NCBI GenBank assembly: GCA_026874595.1
Contig: CM049308.1
Span: 19,817,867 to 19,881,866 of the forward strand
Source of the DNA: Sipunculus nudus
Taxonomy: Eukaryota > Annelida > Sipuncula > Golfingiida > Sipunculidae
Length of the DNA: 64,000 nucleotides
Direction: 5' to 3'
This document shows, piece by piece, positions 13,501-25,149 of this stretch. The translations under genes were made by a program, and so were the position numbers. The notes beneath the pieces are model-generated. The model was given only the letters and a program-made list of their open reading frames with translations, had not been told where the DNA came from and ran no database searches. Numbering within the stretch: position 1 is the stretch's first letter; each line of letters begins with the position of its first letter.

Positions 13501-15490
13501 TTTCACGTGATTAATTTTCGACAATATCGTCAGCATAGCATAAACATTTGTTCTGGTGCGGATAAACGTCTCTCGACAAAGATCACCCAGTTTTATTCGC
13601 CGGCAAAGGAAAAGTTTAAGAATAGAACATAAGTGCATCATGATCCTGTAAAGTGACCTTGATTTAAAGGAATTTTATGGACATCATACTGAACATTATA
13701 TAGATCATTACGGTGCAAGCAAACATATTACCTATGTCTATTATCAACGGAAGTTAGACCTCTATGAAGTATATGCTCCATCATATCCACACTAAAATAT
13801 TATTTAGAGCAAAATGTAAACATAAATATTCAAACATACCATATTTAATGCTGCATTCATGATGTGTTTTCTTTTTACTTATTAAATACTTTAAATGAGT
13901 CAGATAAATTAAGCAACAGATAATTTTATAACAAATGCTTAAGGAATATTAAGAACTCGTTGTTTAATCAAAAGAAACAACCCTAAAATTGTGAAGCAAG
14001 CTTGGATGGAAAAGAAAAAGAATCAAGACACAGACACACATGAAACTTGTAACAGATCATGAATTTCCTATCGGCACTTTACTTCTTAATTCGTAATAAC
14101 CCAATCATAAAGCAAAGGTCCTGATTGAAAAAAAAAAACAGTTTACCAAAGTAATTTCCCAGGCTCTTCTTATATCTTTCAAATGCATTCGTCCCAGTTC
14201 GATTATGTTCTTGACCCAACTGATTAACTGTCACAATACTGTATAATAGATAGTCTAATTGAAAGTGTTTCGAAGGCCCGTGCCTGCTTATGCAAAACGT
14301 CATTTTTTCTAAACAATCATTCATTGTTTGTGTAATCCTTTCCACCTGCATCAGCTATTCTGAATACAATGAAAACGGAATAAACATGGGGCTTCATGAT
14401 CAATTAATATTACCATCGAGACAATCGATATGTTGATATAAAAAATGTCGTAAAATGATATCGGCCACATGTAATAAAAACATATAAAAGATAGAATAAC
14501 ATTTATTAAATTTTATACAAGTACAAATGCATGGTCACAGAGACACAGACACATACACGTAAGGATTCTATATTAAACAAGAACAGTCGATCGACAAGAT
14601 AAAAAAAATGTTTATTCATAATTATTAAACATTAATAGATAGGCAGAGAGATGGTAAAACAAAGCAAATAATTTTATTTCCCATTGTACTGAGGCATTTA
14701 AATAATAAATAAATGTTTGCATTTGATCCTCACTTTTTATAAAATCATTTTTTTTTTCAAGTTTATCAATTTTATATATATATATATCAACATTATCCCT
14801 TATTTGGTCAGGTAACATCACATTATGCATTTATGTATTTATTTATGTTTTGCCAGAAAAAATATATTTTATAAATTTGCAAAATAATGAATATCTGAAG
14901 GTAACCAGTGAATCAGAATTCACAATTTTAAATTGCACCTTAATTTTTCATCCATAAGTTGGCTCATAAATGATCAAATTATGCATACTGATAGGTCTAA
15001 CTGTATTTAAATTTGTTTAAATTATTAAAGAGGAAATTAATTTCTTTAAAAATGCTACAATAAGAGTCCTTATCTGTGGTTCAGACGATGCAGCGAAGTT
15101 TTGCTCAGATATTATTGTTTGGTTTGAGACATGAGCCTTTATACTGGTTCCGAAACCTGCTATTCAATAAATATATATAACGTTATAAATGTTTAACGTT
15201 TCTGACGCCTGTATACTGTGGTGGCCTTTTTGTTCGCGGGAGTTTAAAATTCGCAATGTTCGCGAAAGGGATATTTTCGCGAAAATTAAACTTTCGTGAA
15301 TCGTATGCACCTTCATCGAAGGCCAGTCGAAAAGAAAAAAAAATTAATAAAAATTGATCACGATGTTACCGTTAATATTATAAATACGCAAAACTATCAA
15401 ATTATCGGGGAAAAAAAGTGAAAAATTACTTCTGCTTGTTCGATATTAACTTTGATAAAATTTAACGATTCTGCGCAATTGATTCATAGA
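10600..15490 (+). repeat. Tandem segmental duplication, copy B
   Basis: Partner of copy A (2780-10530) in direct orientation, with the junction near 10530-10600. Copy B lacks both transposon insertions found in A, but has about 200 bp (near 12905-13110) that A lacks, most simply a deletion in A. Divergence by eye is high, with many indels, so the duplication is old. Short frames in the two copies (for example around 6300-6500 and 12021-12233) resemble each other weakly, but frameshifts and stops differ, so I do not call them genes. Confidence 0.8.
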
Positions 15491-17484
15491 AATGATGGTA
15501 TACTCTATGTATGGTTAGATCGCGGAAACTTGCGAAAGAGTGAAAAAGGTGAAAATCGCGAAATGTTAACCCCGTGAATATAAAGCCAACTACAGTATGT
15601 AGCGATGCGTGCGTCATTTGTTTGTGAACATTCTTCATCTCTAATGCTCCATGCGCATTTAAATCCGGAAGTACCACTTCAGATTAGAGACAACCCAAAA
15701 ATGACGACCATTTTTTTAATGGTCCCAATTGTTTTGTTTTTTTTTGCCCTTTATATCAGACGTGGCTTAGACGACCACCTCGAAATTGCGACCAATTATC
15801 GAGGTCTCTTTGGTGGTCGTTATTCCGAGGTTTAAGACGTTTATAGTAGCACAGGGATGCTCGAAAAAACTTAACTTGTTTATATTGTGATATTACCTCT
15901 TAATTAAAACATTCTTGATTATGGCTTAATTAAATGAAATCAAGGGTGTACAGGCCAGGAAGACAGGATTATTCATTTTTTTGTGTGTTTCAGTTACAGT
16001 AGAAATTAAGATAATAGAATTTAAACATTTTACGATATTTGATTAAAAATTCCTAAATAATAAATAATTATAAAATATCATTTATTATTATAAATACTTT
16101 TACTCGAAAGGTTTTTTAGTGAAATATAACTTGGTCTGCATATGTAATTTTTCTATTGTGACTTATAATAAAGGGTTTAGATTCGTCACCTTATCATGTA
16201 TATCCTTAATTGATAAAGGGAAAATACAGGAAATCGACAGAAAAAAATCATGTTCAATATATTAATATTGCCTCTTCTAAAAACATACACCATACTCATC
16301 AGTTATTTAGATATATTTGATGTAAATGTATATAAAAGTGAAAATGTTTTTTCTCGAGAGTGAAAAGCAATAAATCACGACGCCCGAAGCCCGAGCCAGG
16401 TTTTATGTTCTCAGTCAAGATCAATCTCTCATGTGGTTTGCCTACGACGAACATATATCTCCCGCAAAACGTATACGCGTATAAGTAGATCTTGATATAC
16501 GTTTTAGAAAGATTATTTTTGACTGCAAATATCATCTAAGTTGTCCAAAAGCCCGGTCTTTTTTTGTGGATTGCCAGCCGGCGTGTAATTTATATCATGT
16601 CAACTTGGTAACGTAGTTTTATGAACTATAAGGAATTAGCCGGTTTTATCTTGAAGAACTGGGGTACCTTACAGCGGTATCTGGCGTGACATTTATAAGA
16701 AACCTTGGATAAATTGACTTGACTTTGCGCAGCAACTTGACTAAATTAGAATGAACGAGGAGCAAAATGTACACAACCTCGAGAGCCGGCTAAACGGGGG
16801 GGGGGGGGGGGGGGGCTTTCTGCCTTTAAAATGTTTGAAAATATATTTGTTAATAAGTATAGCATCAAATTTTTTTTATACTTAAAATTGCAATTTTTAT
16901 ATTAAAATTAATCAAAACGTTGTCTTTCCCTTAGAGGCCTCGCTATATAAGCACTAAACTCTACAATCCGCTATCCACCATTGATGGTCCCTGGATTTCA
17001 CACAATAATTTGAATGGCATTGTCAGTAATTGAAAATAATGCCAATCTGAAAACATAGCCGAAGTAACCAATTTTCACCTGTGAACATTTTGCATGTGAC
17101 ATTTACGAAGAAGGGAAAATTCAAAGTTCTGACCTGCGAACTTTGCATACCGGTAGTCATACAGATATAAATTGGCTAGAGATGTTTTGCCCATATAAAA
17201 TTACAATCTATCCTTATGTAAGAGTGTCCGGCTTTATGATGTCTAGAATTATATATTAACCGCTCTTTAAGGTTAGATGAGGATGCAAATATTTTCGTCC
17301 TTTTTGACAACCTCTCACGGCCTACAGTTGCCCTGTTACTTAAAATAAAATCACACCAGTCGTTGCATGTATTTATGTACTTCTTCCAGTAACATCTACC
17401 ATGCATGTGCAAGAAAATTATGTCGTAACTCAAAAGAGTACGGAAGCGTATTGCTGCCACCTGAAAGAAAAATAAAATATTTAT
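15491..17484. other. No gene recognised; small hairpins and a poly-G run
   Basis: No exon is recognised. A hairpin-forming stretch (GACGACCACCTC at 15769 and GGTGGTCGTT at 15814-15823) resembles the GGTGGTCG hairpin at the left end of the element at 33502 and may be an old relative. A run of about 18 G lies at 16797-16815. Confidence 0.45.
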
Positions 17485-17625
17485 CTCGTACGTACGACAT
17501 ACTATCTCGTACGTACGATATATTCTCTCGTACGTTCGACATATTATCTCTTACGTACGACATACTATCTCGTACGTACGACATATTATTTTGTACGTAC
17601 GACATATTATCTCGAACGTACGATA
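17485..17625. repeat. Tandem array of 21-bp palindromic units
   Basis: Seven units with an exact 21-bp step start at 17485, 17506, 17527, 17548, 17569, 17590 and 17611. The consensus is CTCGTACGTACGACATATTAT, changed in only a few positions. Each core, TCGTACGTACGA, is its own reverse complement and holds three CpG or TpA palindromic steps. Because 21 is a multiple of three, both strands stay open and show a 7-residue periodic frame (LSRTYDI on plus); I regard this frame as a by-product. Confidence 0.9.
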
Positions 17626-17638
17626 TAATTAATCTTAA

Positions 17639-18137
17639 AGGGACAAAATCAGGAGCTTATTTATGGTTATTCTTTCACACTATCAGTTCAGTTTTGCTTT
17701 ATACAAATGTTTCCCAGGAAAACCATCCCAGCAGACGGTCTCATTTTCCCGAATACGGCTATTTAATACCATGTTTTGGCTCTGCGTGTTGGTAAGCATA
17801 GTCTGTTTACCATAACAAGGCCGCGTGACCAAAGGACCGATTAAGAGAGGCATTACGCTGTGTTTCAGCAAGCAGAAATATGTATTACATATTTTAGGCC
17901 AAGTCAGACTGGGCATCACCTGACCGACACGTGTTTTGGCTCAGCGATGGACACGGCCCCACGCGCTGTGTTTATGTTGACACCTTTCTTCGCGCCCGGT
18001 CCACTTTTTTTTAACAGTTGTTTACAGGAGAAAGCAAATGGTTTCAGGGCAATATTTTGGCCGGTATATATATATTTTAAAGGGAAGAAACTATTTTTCG
18101 TGTTAACTCAACATGCTTTATAGGTGATTGGGTCCCT
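17639..18137. mobile_element. TTAA-flanked MITE (Kolobok-like ends)
   Basis: TTAA lies on both sides (17635-17638 and 18138-18141). The inner ends are AGGGACAAAATCA and its inverted match TGATTGGGTCCCT. A TTAA target duplication with AGGG ends fits the Kolobok superfamily; piggyBac also uses TTAA but usually has CCC ends. The 499-bp body carries no transposase. Two stretches inside (GTTTTGGCTCTGCG near 17774 and GTTTTGGCTCAGCG near 17933) form an internal direct repeat. Confidence 0.7.
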
Positions 18138-18141
18138 TTAA

Positions 18142-18964
18142 GGATCTGATTCACAGACTACACAACAAGCCAACTGATATACGTATAAGTAATGTAAATA
18201 TGATAAATGATGCGTGTTCTCCCCCTAACTTCACAACAACTCCACCTACTTGCAAACCATCGAAACACCGTTGAAAAGAAAAAATACATATATTTATTTA
18301 TGTATTAATTTATCTATATATACTATAAATTCAAATATTATTCGATTTAACCTTGTTTTTTGTGTCTAGGTTTCTGAAATATTTAAAGGAAATAAAATTT
18401 ATCAAATCGTTGTCTGCTAGTCATATCCAGAACTTTCATTTTAAAATAGATAATTAAATTCTGTTAGTAGTGTATGATGTTATAATGGTGAGCCTGTCAT
18501 AAGGAAAAAAAAATATTGCCTTTTCCAAATTGAAACCTTTTGGAGAATTTAGGAAGGATTCGGAAAAGAGATACAGCTACCAAATAGCCTGATTTTAAGC
18601 AATTGAGAATGGATATTTGTGGTGCAGGTTTTTAATATTCTAAACTGATCTGTATAAGAACTAGATTTATGACGTAACGCACGGTGTAGTTGATATTTTT
18701 ATACTATTAAATGCATATACAACCATTGATATGATTGGTGGGTAGCTGAACAGTCAATAACCCATTTTATTGGGTACGTATAATTTTTATTTTGAACTAA
18801 ATTATAAAAAAAGAATTTAGGAACGACTGGTGACCACTGGGGTTGCTTTAACACTTTTGTTTATGAGCTCAAATAATCTTTTGATTTAAGGTTTCACTAT
18901 TGTTTGAATCCCCTATATCTTAATTCAATTCAAAAGTTCTTTAAATTCACAATATTGGTTTAAA
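18142..18964. other. No gene recognised
   Basis: AT-rich spacer between the MITE and the LINE 3' end. No conserved protein or element ends seen. Confidence 0.5.
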
Positions 18965-18979
18965 CATATTTATTTCTTT

Positions 18980-19026
18980 TGGATTGTACAAGTAGCGCTT
19001 ATAAGCGCTAATATAAGTACTCTCCA
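18980..19026 (-). other. LINE 3' tail stem-loop
   Basis: The 3' tail contains a perfect self-complementary AGCGCTTATAAGCGCT, flanked on the element strand by TGGAGAGTACTTATATT and TTGTACAATCCA. In several LINE clades the 3' stem-loop is the site recognised by the element's RT. The same flanks occur in the SINE tail at 60017-60061. Confidence 0.7.
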
Positions 19027-19380
19027 AACTTTCAAACAGGAGATACAATATACAAATGTCTAACAATTAAAGAGAATTGTGCATATAACAAATCCGTTAT
19101 AACAATATATCAATGAATGTCTAAATAATATGCAAATATATATGATATGTATTCAATAACGATATGTTGAGATATCAAAACCGAGGAAATCTGTTATCGA
19201 TCATGCATAATATGATGTATCCACCATACTTATAGAAGATAAGATATGAACAATCAGCAAAGTCTGATAAATACATTTGAAATACAAGAACAAAGTTCAG
19301 TGATTAAAGGTATTGACCCTGGTAGATGTTTAAAAAATATAGATAATATATCACAGTTACAATTACATTTCATGACATTT

Positions 19381-20092
19381 TCAGCATAAAAAACGTCTTG
19401 ATGATTTAAGATATGTGTAGACGTGATCAAGTATACACTGATTAACTATTATACTGAAATCTGATGACCCATGTAACAAGATAGACATTAATTTATCGGT
19501 TTGTTGTCTGCCTGGATTTGAAATGAAAGAAGTTATTATATCAGGGATTATATTTTGTAATTGCTCTAGTAGCAGTTGTCGTGCGATTCCGTAGTATGGA
19601 CACATTAAGAAGAAGTGAACAGATGATTCAACCATTCCACAGTGTGGACATGCATTGATTAATTTCGGACAGCCATGTCTATATAGATGATCTTGGAGGC
19701 AGCTATGGCCGAGCCTAAGTCTTGAAATTAAAATATTCTGCTTTCTTTTTCCATAACTATAATATAATGGGGGGTCTGACGCTAAGCCAAGGTATCTGTT
19801 TAGAAAAGATTTAAAACAATTTAATGACGCTGCATTTTTTAATGACGCATCTAATGAATTCCATAGGACTGTGCAAGATGGAATGAACGACGATTTGTAT
19901 TTTTCAGTTCTTGCAAGTGGCGGGCGCAAGTCACTAGCGTTTCTTAGGTTCCGAGGTGTAACGTCTGAGACTGACGCACACATTAATCGTGACATGAACA
20001 CTGGACACAGACCATGATATAACTTATAGAATAGCTTAGATTTTGTTCGTCTGCTTTCTAATGTAGGCCAGTCAAGTTCAGATAAAAGTTTA
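19381..20092 (-). pseudogene. LINE C-terminal region
   Basis: This is the last part of the LINE protein. The longest open stretch is 20001-19381; the coding sense continues upstream to about 20100 (YDKLLSELDWPTLESRR). It holds the conserved WNSL motif, RLRLGHS and a Cys/His motif CPHC...H...C of the CCHC type found after RT in CR1/Jockey-group proteins. It is joined to the RT block only through a frameshift near 20102. Confidence 0.85.
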
Positions 20093-21541
20093 TCATAACT
20101 GCATGGTCGTTGGAAGTGCTCCTGTGACCAGCTTAGCAGCCTCGTATTGGATATTTTCGAGTTTTTTACAGTTTGATATGCTCAAATTATCGAATATTAC
20201 ATTTCCATACTCGAGGACTGAACGAACATGTGACTTGTATAAGTGGTCCAGTGTATGTCGCCTCATGTTATATTTCAGACGTCTTAGTAGTCCTATTTTT
20301 TTATTGGCTTTAATGCAAATATTAGAAATATGTTCGGACCATGACAGATCTGATGATAAAGTTATTGCCAAGTGTTTGTGGCTTTGAGTCTCAGATAAAG
20401 GTTCGCCATTCAGGTACAAGGTTTGATGATGTGTTTTACCTACACGAGAAGAGAAAGTCATTGCGACAGTTTTGGTAGGATTAAATTTTACATGCCACCT
20501 CCGGGCCCAGCATTCAAGAGTATTCAGATCACGCTGGATTATACGAGCAGTGGAGAGTGGATTAGTAGCAACATTAAGGAGACATGTATCATCGGCGAAG
20601 AGATGCAAATCAGATTCAATACCTGAATTAATATCATTTACATATATAAGGAAAAGCAGTGGACCTAAAATAGAACCCTTAGGGACTCCTGCTGACGTCG
20701 ATTGCCAGCTTGACGCCTTACCATTAAGAACAACTCGTTGGTGGCAATTTTTAACATAATCAATTAGCCAGTTAAGTATGGATCCTTGAATCCCCGAGTT
20801 AGATAATTTAATGGAGAGACCGTCGTGCCACACTCGGTCGAATGCAGCAGTGGCGTCCAGAAAGACCATTCTGACATAACATTTTGTATCAATACCACGA
20901 TAAATTTTATCCATTATTGCCACAAGCTGGTTTATAGTAGAATCTCCTTTTTTAAATCCAGAGTTATTGTCTATGAGGATTTTATTACTTACTATAGGAA
21001 TGCATAAAGTGCATCATGCACTGCTCTTTCAAATACCTTGGAAACGTTACACAACAGAGATATTAGTCGATAGTTAGTGGTTTGGTTTCTATCCCCTTTT
21101 TTATAAACTGGAGTAACATTTGCCAGTTTCCATGGGGTCGGGAATGTGGCTGTCTGTAAGGATATGTTGAAAATCTTAGTGAGAGGATGAAGATATTTTT
21201 GGCTGTTGCGCGCAACAGATGATGACCAATATCATCAGGCGCAGTGGCCTTACTTGGATTCAGATCCATTAATATTTTCAGGACGTTCTCAGGATTTATG
21301 TTAATATTGGATAATCGTTGGTGTCCATTATGTGTTGACTGTGTTGTGAAACTCGTGTCATTTGTGTGATTTGAAGAATCAGATGATTCGAAAAGTGAGA
21401 TGAAATGCTGGTTAAATATTTCGGCTTTTTCTTGGTCATCAGTAACTAATTCGCCATCATGTAAAAGAGGAGGAATTACGCTTTCCCTTTTATTGCCAAT
21501 TATATGTTTCACATTTTGCCAAAAAGATTTGCTGTCAGAAC
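20093..21541 (-). pseudogene. LINE reverse transcriptase region
   Basis: RNA-directed DNA polymerase domain. Visible in order: VKHIIGNKR (linker), the NPSKATAPDDIGHHLLR motif, VTPVYKKGDRN and TTNYRLISLL, NSGFKKGDST, DATAAFDRVWH (first catalytic Asp), AGVPKGSILGPLLFLIYVND, and FADD (catalytic pair). Open stretches are 21512-21063 and 20923-20093. The breaks are a one-base loss near 21195 and an indel near 21000, after which RT continues in other frames. Confidence 0.9.
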
Positions 21542-21542
21542 T

Positions 21543-22856
21543 TTATAGCCGCTCGTTAAGACTCTCCATATAATCAGAATATGATTTATGATTTAAGCGG
21601 ACTACTTCATTACGTACTTTTTTGTAAACCTGGAAGTGGACCTCATTCGACGTTTTCCTATAGCGCCTCCATAATCTATTTCGTTTGCGTATTAATCGTT
21701 TTAATTCGCATGTGATCCATGGCTTATCACTTGGTCGAACAGTCACTTTTCGCCTGGGAATAAAACGAGCCGCAATAGACAGAAACGTGTTTGTCCACAG
21801 TGTAGCTAAAGAGTTAACGTCTGTTGGTTCTGTATCTATGAAATCCCAACGTTCACGACATAAAGCTTCGTTAAGGCCAGGATGATCACCATTCTTAAAA
21901 TCCCATATATTTCGACCGAACAACCTCCTTAAGACAGGTGCAAAACTAAGCCGTCCAGTTACAGGACAGTGGTCACAATTTGAAATGGATGGTAAAACGC
22001 GGATATCGGAGAACGCGTCAGGGTTGTCAGTTATCAATAGATCCAATAATGAATTAGTGTACTCGTTACATCTTGTCGGTCTTTTTATTAGTTGTGTTAA
22101 ACCAAGTCTTAACAGCAAATCGTAAAGTTGTAGACCCAGTTCGCTTTCCCTGTGATTAGTCTCCCAATCAGTACATCTATCATTAAAGTCCCCGGTAATT
22201 ATAACGGCTGCAGGTTTACATTTTAAAGCTGTATCAATCGACGATTCTAAGGCGGTTAGGAATGCCTCTCTTATATCACGAGTTTGGCCCGGAGGGCGGT
22301 AATAGCTTGCGATTAAGACTGGGCCTGTTTTTGTTTTAATTTCAACCCAGACACATTCGGTGTGTGTAGGCATGATATTATTACTTAAACAGCATAATAA
22401 TTTTTGTTTACAGAAAATAGCAGCTCCTCCGCCAGACCTACACCTGTCTTTCCGATATATCGTATGAAAACCTGGAATTGTAACCTGGGCATCATTTATG
22501 GTATCGTCCAGCCAGGTTTCACTCAGGCAAATCACATCAAAATTATTGTTCTCAGTCAACAATTTGATTTCGTCACATTTGCCAATAGACATTAAACTCC
22601 TTATATTCAAGTGACAAACTCCAAGACAGGAGGTATTGTTAATGGGGCCTGGATTAGGATGTACGTCGCCTGATATAGAGAAAAGAATGAGGAGAAGAAA
22701 ATAATCATTATTAAGCCTTTTCAGGGGTTTCATTTGGAGTCTCGTTTTAAGAAAGCTGCCGATATCATCCCAATTCGAGTCTAGCAGATGAAGGTTATGG
22801 GATTTAAGCCACATCATCGTATTGTTGGGTGCCAGGCTATAGGCTAGTCCTGGCAC
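21543..22856 (-). pseudogene. LINE 2A-like peptide and APE endonuclease region
   Basis: A 437-residue open frame. Residues 52-62 are hydrophobic and lead into GDVHPNPGP (63-71), close to the ribosome-skipping 2A consensus D-V/I-E-x-N-P-G-P but with His in place of Glu. Next comes an APE-type endonuclease: CHLNIRSL (81-88), SETWLDD (112-118, metal-binding Glu), ASYYRPPG (183-190), TGDFND (221-226) and NCDH (293-296, catalytic His). The frame ends at TAA where the family most likely had a Tyr codon, since the same frame continues as SSDSKSFWQNVKH. The first ATG lies in the foldback, so the native N-terminus is probably missing. Confidence 0.9.
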
Positions 22857-22906
22857 CCAACAATACGATGATGTGGCTTAAATCCCATAACCTTCATCTG
22901 TTAGAC
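22779..22906. repeat. 58-bp foldback at the LINE 5' boundary
   Basis: The arm 22779-22836 is the reverse complement of 22849-22906 with one mismatch and a 12-base loop (22837-22848). The arm nearer the LINE belongs to the element, so the outer arm is an inverted copy of the LINE's own first bases. Confidence 0.95.
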
Positions 22907-24232
22907 CCACACATTAGACCCCATAACGTGTACAATAGTTTAAATCTGGTACCCTGATCTTTTTGATGGTATTCATATTTTTTTAATTTTCACTCATTTT
23001 CCGTGATTTTGTAACATTCTTAAAAATTTGAATTTTTAAACGGTACACTATTTTTAGTAACAAGAAGTCACTGTTTAATGGATAAATACATATCTACATG
23101 ACAATATCTCAAACACCTTTTTTATCCTCTATCGTGTTTCAACCTAACCTAAAACTGAAATTTTAAATTTTTATTCAATAATTATTGTAACAGATATAAG
23201 ATAATGTATATTTTATGGGGTCTTGGATTGATTTTAGATATAGGGTTTCAAACAAAAATGATACCTTAATCCATCTCATCAAACATGGCCTAAAGGTCAC
23301 TGGCTGCTTACAAAGATATCGCAGCAATAGCATTGATGGCTGCTGCAGTGCATTTCCCCGGATGACTTGTGTCACGGATCAAGTAGGATTACTGGTCCAA
23401 TATCAATGTCATTAAGAACAGTCATCATATTACTTCTCTAACTTCATGCAAGATGTTGCAGAGTTCGATTTGCTCCCTTTCATCACTATTTCATGGTGCT
23501 AAAATGGAATGAAAACCCATGACAAATAATGAAAACATTTAAATGGCCCTACAGAAATGACTATGAGATTCAATTTCACCATGTTAATCAAAAATGTAGT
23601 TAAAACGGGAACTCAGCAGAAGGGTTTTTAAGATACAATGATTTCTTTAATATGGATTATTACAAGATCAAGTCGCCTCCGTGTATATTATCTCATTTAT
23701 ACTGAACAAATATTATACAATAGTTGCTACTTAATCTGAACTGTAGGTTTAATGATCTGATCTTATACCATTTTAACACAATTTTCCAGGACTTTAAGTA
23801 TGTAGGAACGAAGGAAGAGGAAATGTGAGAAGGAAAGACAATAACCTAAAGAGATTTTTTATCAACGCACATTCCTGGTCCAGACAGCAAAATTAAGGAA
23901 AAAGCTGAACCAATCAGTCCATTTTCAAAATGTGTTTTAATAAGCTGGGCAAATACTTATCTAACTTTGCACAGTGATTTATGCAGTTTCTAATATGAAC
24001 TAATACTGGTCTGTAAATGTGCAAATGTGAGGAACAATTCATGTCCAGCTTATTTATTTGTCTACGGCAGTTTGACCTAGTTTTCTTCAACGTGTTCAAG
24101 GTGACAGATAATAAGTGTAGAAATACACAATTTTCAATGTTAGACTGCTTACATAAGACCACTTTAAATAAAAAAAGAGGAGAAAAAATATACTATATAT
24201 GTCGTATATATATATATATATATGTGTGTGTC
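22907..24232. other. No gene recognised
   Basis: No exon or element boundary recognised. The stretch ends in a short (TA)n run at about 24208-24222. Confidence 0.5.
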
Positions 24233-24485
24233 GAGGCCCAGATTAGGATCTGGCCCAATTTAAAACTGGGCCAGACCAGTTCAAAATTTTGGTTTGGATC
24301 GGCCCAGATCAAAATTCTACTCTGGGCCAGACCAGTTTTAAACTGGGCCAGCCCAGATTAAAATTTTGATCTGGGCCGGTCCAGATTAAAATCCTGTGGT
24401 GAAGACTTCAGGATTTACATCTGGTCTGGACTGATTTTAAATTGGGCTGGCCCAAATTAGAATTTTGATCTGGGCTGGTTAAGTT
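24233..24485. repeat. Cluster of self-complementary TGGGCC repeats
   Basis: Imperfect units built from TCTGGGCC, GGCCCAGAT, ACCAGTTTTAAACTGG and GATTAAAATTTTGATC recur in both orientations. Each part is nearly self-complementary, so the block can pair with itself in many registers. It is not a regular tandem array. Confidence 0.75.
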
Positions 24486-24617
24486 TACGTCAGTGTGTCT
24501 TACTAATTGCAACTCTGAGTTGTAACGTTACTTGTCCGTTGCCGCACGCGTGTGAAATTAACATCGTGCGATGCGCGATTTTTCGCACCAGCGTAAATGA
24601 TGTGTCACTTTTCCTGG

Positions 24618-25149
24618 ACTGGTACCCCGCTCTATTATGGCACCGCTGCTCTCGGCCAATCATAGAGACGGGCGTACAACGCCATCTTAATTACTCCCGG
24701 CAGACTGGTTCCAACTCCAGTATGTATTACATATGATAAAAATAAGCATTTCGTTTGCTCAGAGGAGTTGTCAAAAGTTTGCTGTACATTTCATGTGACA
24801 TTCATGATTATATTAATAGATATTGATAATAAATCCATGCCACGTACAGTGGAATATCAAAGATTCAGTATATCGTGTCATCTAAACATCCATCAGTCAA
24901 TTTTTGTGCAACAAATCATTTTCAATATTTGGAAACTTTAAATAACTAAAGAAAGTAATTTTATAAGAAAACTTCAAGGATAACCGGCCAGGATCGCGTG
25001 AACGTGCATGACAATCGGTATGAGCGTGCAGACTGGAGTTGGAACCAGTCTACAGGTAAGTCAGGAGTTGCAACTGGGAGTACTTAAGATGGCGTTGTAC
25101 GCCTGTCTCTATGTTTGGCTGAGGGCCATAATAGAGCAGGGTACCAGTC
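24618..25149. repeat. Imperfect inverted repeat pair with 312-bp spacer
   Basis: Left arm 24618-24720 and right arm 25033-25149 are diverged reverse complements. Matching blocks: ACTGGTACCC against GGGTACCAGT, GTACAACGCCATCTTAA against TTAAGATGGCGTTGTAC, and CTGGTTCCAACTCCAG against CTGGAGTTGGAACCAG. The right arm has an extra segment (ACAGGTAAGTCAGGAG). It may be a foldback MITE or two opposed copies of one repeat. Confidence 0.8.

Larger units (their letters stand above)
18968..22848 (-). mobile_element. Near-full APE-type LINE (CR1/Jockey group), inactivated
   Basis: Read on the minus strand this is a 3.9-kb non-LTR retrotransposon: a 2A-like peptide, APE endonuclease, reverse transcriptase with FADD box, a Cys/His C-terminal motif, and a 3' tail with a stem-loop. 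The clade is uncertain (CR1, L2, Daphne or Rex1-like). One nonsense codon and at least three frameshifts break the frame (near 21546, 21195, 21000 and 20102), so this copy cannot make an intact protein, though each block remains readable. The 5' end is a foldback (22779-22906). The tail ends in AAATAAATATGTTTAAA-like sequence without a long poly(A). Confidence 0.9.

Noticed and set aside
17485-17625. CRISPR-like array
   Set aside because: Units are directly adjacent 21-mers without unique spacers, and the setting is an animal genome.
17367-17795. A 142-residue frame with LSRTYDI repeats
   Set aside because: It follows from the 21-bp array being a multiple of three and runs on into a MITE; no other coding signal.
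20103-20759. Plus-strand frames across the LINE
   Set aside because: They are on the strand opposite to the clear RT domain and have no similarity to a known family.
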